From Diabrotica undecimpunctata (Eukaryota; Arthropoda; Insecta; Coleoptera; Chrysomelidae), in the NCBI RefSeq assembly GCF_040954645.1, contig NC_092806.1, positions 162,870,328 to 162,934,327 of the forward strand: 64,000 bases of DNA, given 5' to 3'. Of this stretch, positions 60,926-64,000 are shown piece by piece. Position numbers and translations under genes: made by a program. Below the pieces are notes generated by a model, which searched no databases, was not told the origin of the DNA, and was given only the letters and a program-made list of their open reading frames with translations. Numbering within the stretch: position 1 is the stretch's first letter; every line of letters starts with the position of its first letter.

Positions 60926-62007
60926 AACCAAATACAAATAAGCCCAGAACAAATAGCTAAGGTATGGAAAGAATATTATGAGAAAAAATTTGATACCGAA
61001 GTGATAAAGGAAGACAATATAATCAATGAAGGCGAAGGAAACACAGAGCCAGAGCAAAGAAGTAGAGAAGAAGTAATAGAAGGATTATCAAATATAAAAA
61101 TAGGCAAGGCAGGTGGAGATGATGAAATTGAACCGGAAATGGTAAAATACATGGGAGAAGAAGGAATAAACTGGCTATGGAAAATATATAAAGAGGCGTG
61201 GAAAAAACAAACAATCCCTAAAGACTGGCAGAACAATATCATCGTGCCAATATACAAAAAAGGAGAACATGTAAACTGCGACAACTATAGAGCAATATGT
61301 CTGTCATCGGTATGCTTTAAAATATATACGAAAATAATAGAGAAGAGACTGAGACAAGAAGTAGAAATGGTATTGGGAGAAGAACAAACGGCATTTAGAC
61401 CGGGAAGACAGACAAATGACAACATATATATCATTAGAAACCTAATAGATAGAAGCATAGATACGGGGGAAAACCTAGTATTAGCATTCATAGAACTAAG
61501 AGCAGCATTTGACACGATAGAAAGACATATTATAGGGAAATACTTGAGGAAAATAAACGTACCTAATGCATTGATACACATTATAGAAAGTACTTACAAA
61601 GAGGTAAAAGGAAGGGTACAAATAACAGGGGAAACATCGGAAGCATTTAATTGGAAGAGAGGTATTAAACAAGGAGATAGTCTCAGCCCTTTGCTATTCA
61701 TAATAGTAATGAACGAATTTATAAGAAACACTAGAGTCAGAACTAATCAACTACAGACAATAATAGGTTACCGCAGATTACAACCGGTAACAATAGAGTC
61801 CTTAATGTATGCAGACGACATACTATTAGCAGATTCCGAGAATAAAATGCAGAAACTAATGGATATATGGGTAGAACAAATAGAAGAACTTAAATAATGG
61901 CAGGAAACAGAAAAGAATGGAAGAGGTGGGTAAATGGAAATTAAAATAGCTAGCCCAAATCCGACACCCTGATAGGGTAAAAGGAAGGGGAGAAAGAAAG
62001 AAAGAAA
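60926..62007 (+). mobile_element. 5'-truncated RTE-like retrotransposon with open 324-codon RT frame
   Basis: Insertion inside the CR1/Jockey copy. From its first base the sequence is in frame and open to the stop at 61895-61897. In order: IAKVWKEYYEKKF, a Glu-rich linker, NIKIGKAGGDDEIEPEMV (RT start), IPKDWQNNIIVPIYKKGE, CDNYRAICLSSVCFKIYTKI, EQTAFRPGRQTNDNIYIIRN (fingers), LAFIELRAAFDTIER (motif A; Glu where relatives have the catalytic Asp), IKQGDSLSPLLFIIVMNEF (motif B), SLMYADDILLADSENKM (palm Y-A-D-D). Shortly after the palm the ORF jumps to a stop and a tip reading NRKEWKRWV, so the C-terminal domain appears deleted. A short 3' UTR ends in (gaaa)n at 61991-62007. No initiating ATG: truncated at the 5' side. 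Intact relatives copy RNA into DNA at a nicked target. Confidence 0.92.
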
Positions 62008-62017
62008 GCAAATTGCA
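62008..62017. repeat. target-site duplication, right copy
   Basis: gcaaattgca directly after the (gaaa)n tail; identical to 60916-60925. Confidence 0.9.
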
Positions 62018-63239
62018 TAATAAAACCTTACGAACTAATAAGTTGCTGCATGTGACACCCAAATATATATATAAAAATACTTTGGTTACTTGTATATAAA
62101 CCTACTGTAATTTCTTAGTTATTCGTTAAGAAACCATATCCAAGATAAGACTCGAACAAAGAAATAATATGTTATTTTGGAAAATGCTAAATTGATTTTC
62201 TTCTAAACAGATCTTATTGCATAGCAGACTGAGGCTAGTTTCTTACTGAGACCATTTAGGGTTGCTGTCTATAAAAATACCAAGAAATTTTACGGAATCA
62301 ACGATACTGATCTGGCTGTTATTAAGAAGCAAGGGTTAAAGAGCTTCTTGATAGGATAATGCTAATAGCTGTAAATAAGAGTCGCACCAGGTTTTTACTG
62401 TAAGTAGATCAGAAGTTATAGTTGCATGAAGAGTTGGAATATTAGAGTGCCTCCATGTGATACTGGTATCATCAGCAAAAAGAAAAATTTGTCCATCAAT
62501 TTTTAAGTTAGTGATGTCATTTATAAAGATAAGGAAAATTACAGGACACAATACGGAACCTGGTGGTGCTCCACATAGTTTTTTTGACTAGAGTCAGTAT
62601 CATTTGCTCTAACCAGTTGTTTCCTATTCCTTAAGTAAGATTGGAATTATTGAAAGAAATACCTCGAATTCCGTCAAAATTTAGTTTTTTTATATAAAAT
62701 TGACGTGATTAACACAATCAAAAGCTTTGGGATAGCCACAAAAACAGTGGCAGTGTAAAGATTATTGTTTAGTGCTTGATATACCTCACGTTCATCAAGG
62801 AGTGAGAAATCTGAGACAATATAATCAATTATGGTAGATGTTGTTTTAGTAATTCTTATAGGAGGAAATTATTCGAATATATTGACCAAGGATAATTGGG
62901 TAGCACAGGCAACAGCGTAATTAATATTCAAGTGACCGCATACAATTTTTCTGCTTTTATTGGGCAGGTTGTTTAACAAATTAAGCAGGTTCTGAAAAAA
63001 TAGTTCTGTGGAAGAATCAGGTGATCTATGAATGCAAAGAATGTATAGATTAAGATTCTTGTTATAAATTAATGAAAACTCAAAAAAGACTTTATTTAAC
63101 AGAAAGTCATATTTTGTTATAGGAGAGAAATCATTTGTAGAAAGAATTGACTCATGAGCTGAACTTGGACGATCATACTTATGAATTGTGATATATTTTT
63201 CTACAAATAAAGGTATCTAGGCCTTTTGATTTCGTTACT

Positions 63240-63775
63240 AGGAATTGCAAGTATTTCTTCATTGATCCAACAAGATTAATATATTGTTGATTAGTTAGAA
63301 CTATTTTGGAATACTGTTCAGTTATTTGGTCACGCTATTTTCAGAAAAATATTAATACGTTAGAAAGAGTCCAGCATAAAGTTTAAAGATATTGTGCTTA
63401 CCATGTTCACACAACTACTAAAAATCATGATTATTTCCCTATCGGACTTCAATTATGTTTACCCTAACTTAAAAACCGTCATGGTGTGTCATAAGCTATT
63501 AAATGTTCTTGCTTTTGATATTTTCAATATAACTTTAACTCGGTTAAAAAGATCTCTTGCTTTGTGATATGTATATTGGCACTGTTGAATTTTGTTCTTG
63601 TTATATTTTGTTTGTTTCTTTTAGTATGTAGGATTTTTAGGTCCGTTTTTAAAAATCTTCTTGTATTGATTTTATATTATAAGTAATTTCAGGTTTTGAA
63701 TCCTAACTGTGATATTGTATATTGTAATTTAAACTGTTAATGGAGTTATCCCATGAAATAAATAAATAAATAAAT
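63240..63775 (+). mobile_element. CR1/Jockey-group 3' end with (aaat)n tail
   Basis: Plus strand reads SRTILEYCSVIWSRYFQKNI then NTLERVQHKV and RYCAYHVHTTTKNHDYFPI, the thumb region after the RT palm (L-E-Y-x-S-x-I-W ... L-E-x-V-Q-x-K), then LKNRHGVS and AIKLLNVLAFDIF in other frames. The end is typical: gttatcccatgaaataaata with four to five aaat/aata units at 63756-63775. Different family from the copy on the minus strand. 5' truncated at about 63240 against that copy's endonuclease part. Confidence 0.82.
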
Positions 63776-64000
63776 AATAAAAGCGATACATTTCAGGACA
63801 AACGAGAGGGGCGTACAGCATATAAAAATTAAATGTTTTTAAAATTTGGTTGTATAGGACCATTTATTTAATTAAGATGTATTAAGAAGATAACTATATT
63901 AAAACGTGGAAATCTTATTACTTTAAATCTTTAAACAGTTCATAAACGTAATCCGAATATTTAGGTTACGTAATGTCAAATGAAAACATATATGAAACAT
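63776..64000. other. no feature recognised
   Basis: AT-rich end of window. Confidence 0.4.

Larger units (their letters stand above)
60746..63235 (-). mobile_element. CR1/Jockey-group element, interrupted by an RTE-like insertion
   Basis: Minus-strand copy. From 63235 down: endonuclease residue block (LYILCIHRSPDSSTELFFQN, NINYAVACATQLSLVNIFE), then a deletion join at about 62810 to DEREVYQALNNNLYTATVF, IPKAFDCVNH (motif A region), 62336-62551 PVIFLIFINDITNLKIDGQI and FLFADDTSITWRHSN (palm F-A-D-D), then SQISIVDSVKFLGIFIDSN. The coding end and 3' UTR correspond to 757-1654; they run to 62008, are interrupted by the insertion 60926-62007, and resume at 60925 down to the 3' terminus at about 60746 (same CAGTGACAATA end). 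A short (TATTC)-type tail follows at 60726-60745. Confidence 0.88.

Noticed and set aside
60976..61581. Minus-strand open frames of 98-102 codons
   Set aside because: Shadows of the plus-strand RT frame 60926-61897.
1..64000. CRISPR arrays, tRNA or rRNA genes, intact LTR retrotransposon
   Set aside because: No regularly spaced repeats, no cloverleaf or rRNA-like stretch, and no pair of long terminal repeats with gag-pol between them was seen by eye.

Overview
This window looks like animal, most probably insect, nuclear DNA: it is AT-rich, has GT/AG introns with pyrimidine-rich acceptors, and is packed with decayed non-LTR retrotransposons, Penelope-like elements and DNA transposons of the kinds that crowd large insect genomes. 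A beetle is my best guess from the flavour of the RTE-like and Jockey-like repeats, but nothing here proves the order. There is no bacterial-style operon, CRISPR array, tRNA or rRNA that I can see.

One host gene can be supported. It lies on the minus strand and is represented by three exons (58335-58551, 20416-20611, 11211-11541) whose splice sites and phases fit together exactly (phase 0/0, then 1/1) and whose joined product is 247 full codons from the BAIAP3/Munc13-4 branch of the UNC13 family: a conserved segment before the first C2 domain, then the start of that C2 domain (Ca2+-loop DANG|FSDPY, then a Ser-rich loop insertion, then TLNPKWNEKF). These proteins act in priming and fusion of secretory and endosomal vesicles. 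The gene begins beyond position 64000 and continues below position 11211; its first complete intron here is 37,723 bp and the second 8,874 bp.

Nearly everything else is intronic repeat debris. Left part (1-11000): Tc1/mariner-type transposase, a CR1/Jockey 3' end, an I/Jockey fragment with a complete-looking RNase H, a pogo/Tigger-like transposase, and a Jockey-like element with an ORF1 and endonuclease/RT remains. 11500-20400: RTE-like tails, a hAT C-terminus, and a pile-up of four truncated retroelements at 17180-20110. The giant intron 20612-58334: RTE-like and CR1/Jockey pieces on both strands, a dead piggyBac flanked by direct repeats, a Cys-rich TE-associated fragment, a Tigger-like zinc-finger tail, a Crypton-like tyrosine recombinase remnant, two Penelope-like elements with GIY-YIG endonuclease motifs, and a foldback palindrome with arms of about 360 bp next to a 74-bp (AT)n tract. 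Right end (60190-63775): a CR1/Jockey element into which a 5'-truncated RTE-like copy has inserted, with an exact 10-bp target-site duplication. That insertion carries the longest open reading frame of the window and is one of the youngest events visible.

The host exons and the transposons have no functional link that I can see; the elements are passengers in the introns. I did not find a convincing new gene system. The items most worth following are the palindrome, the nested insertion, the Crypton-like domain, and the Penelope terminal structures.
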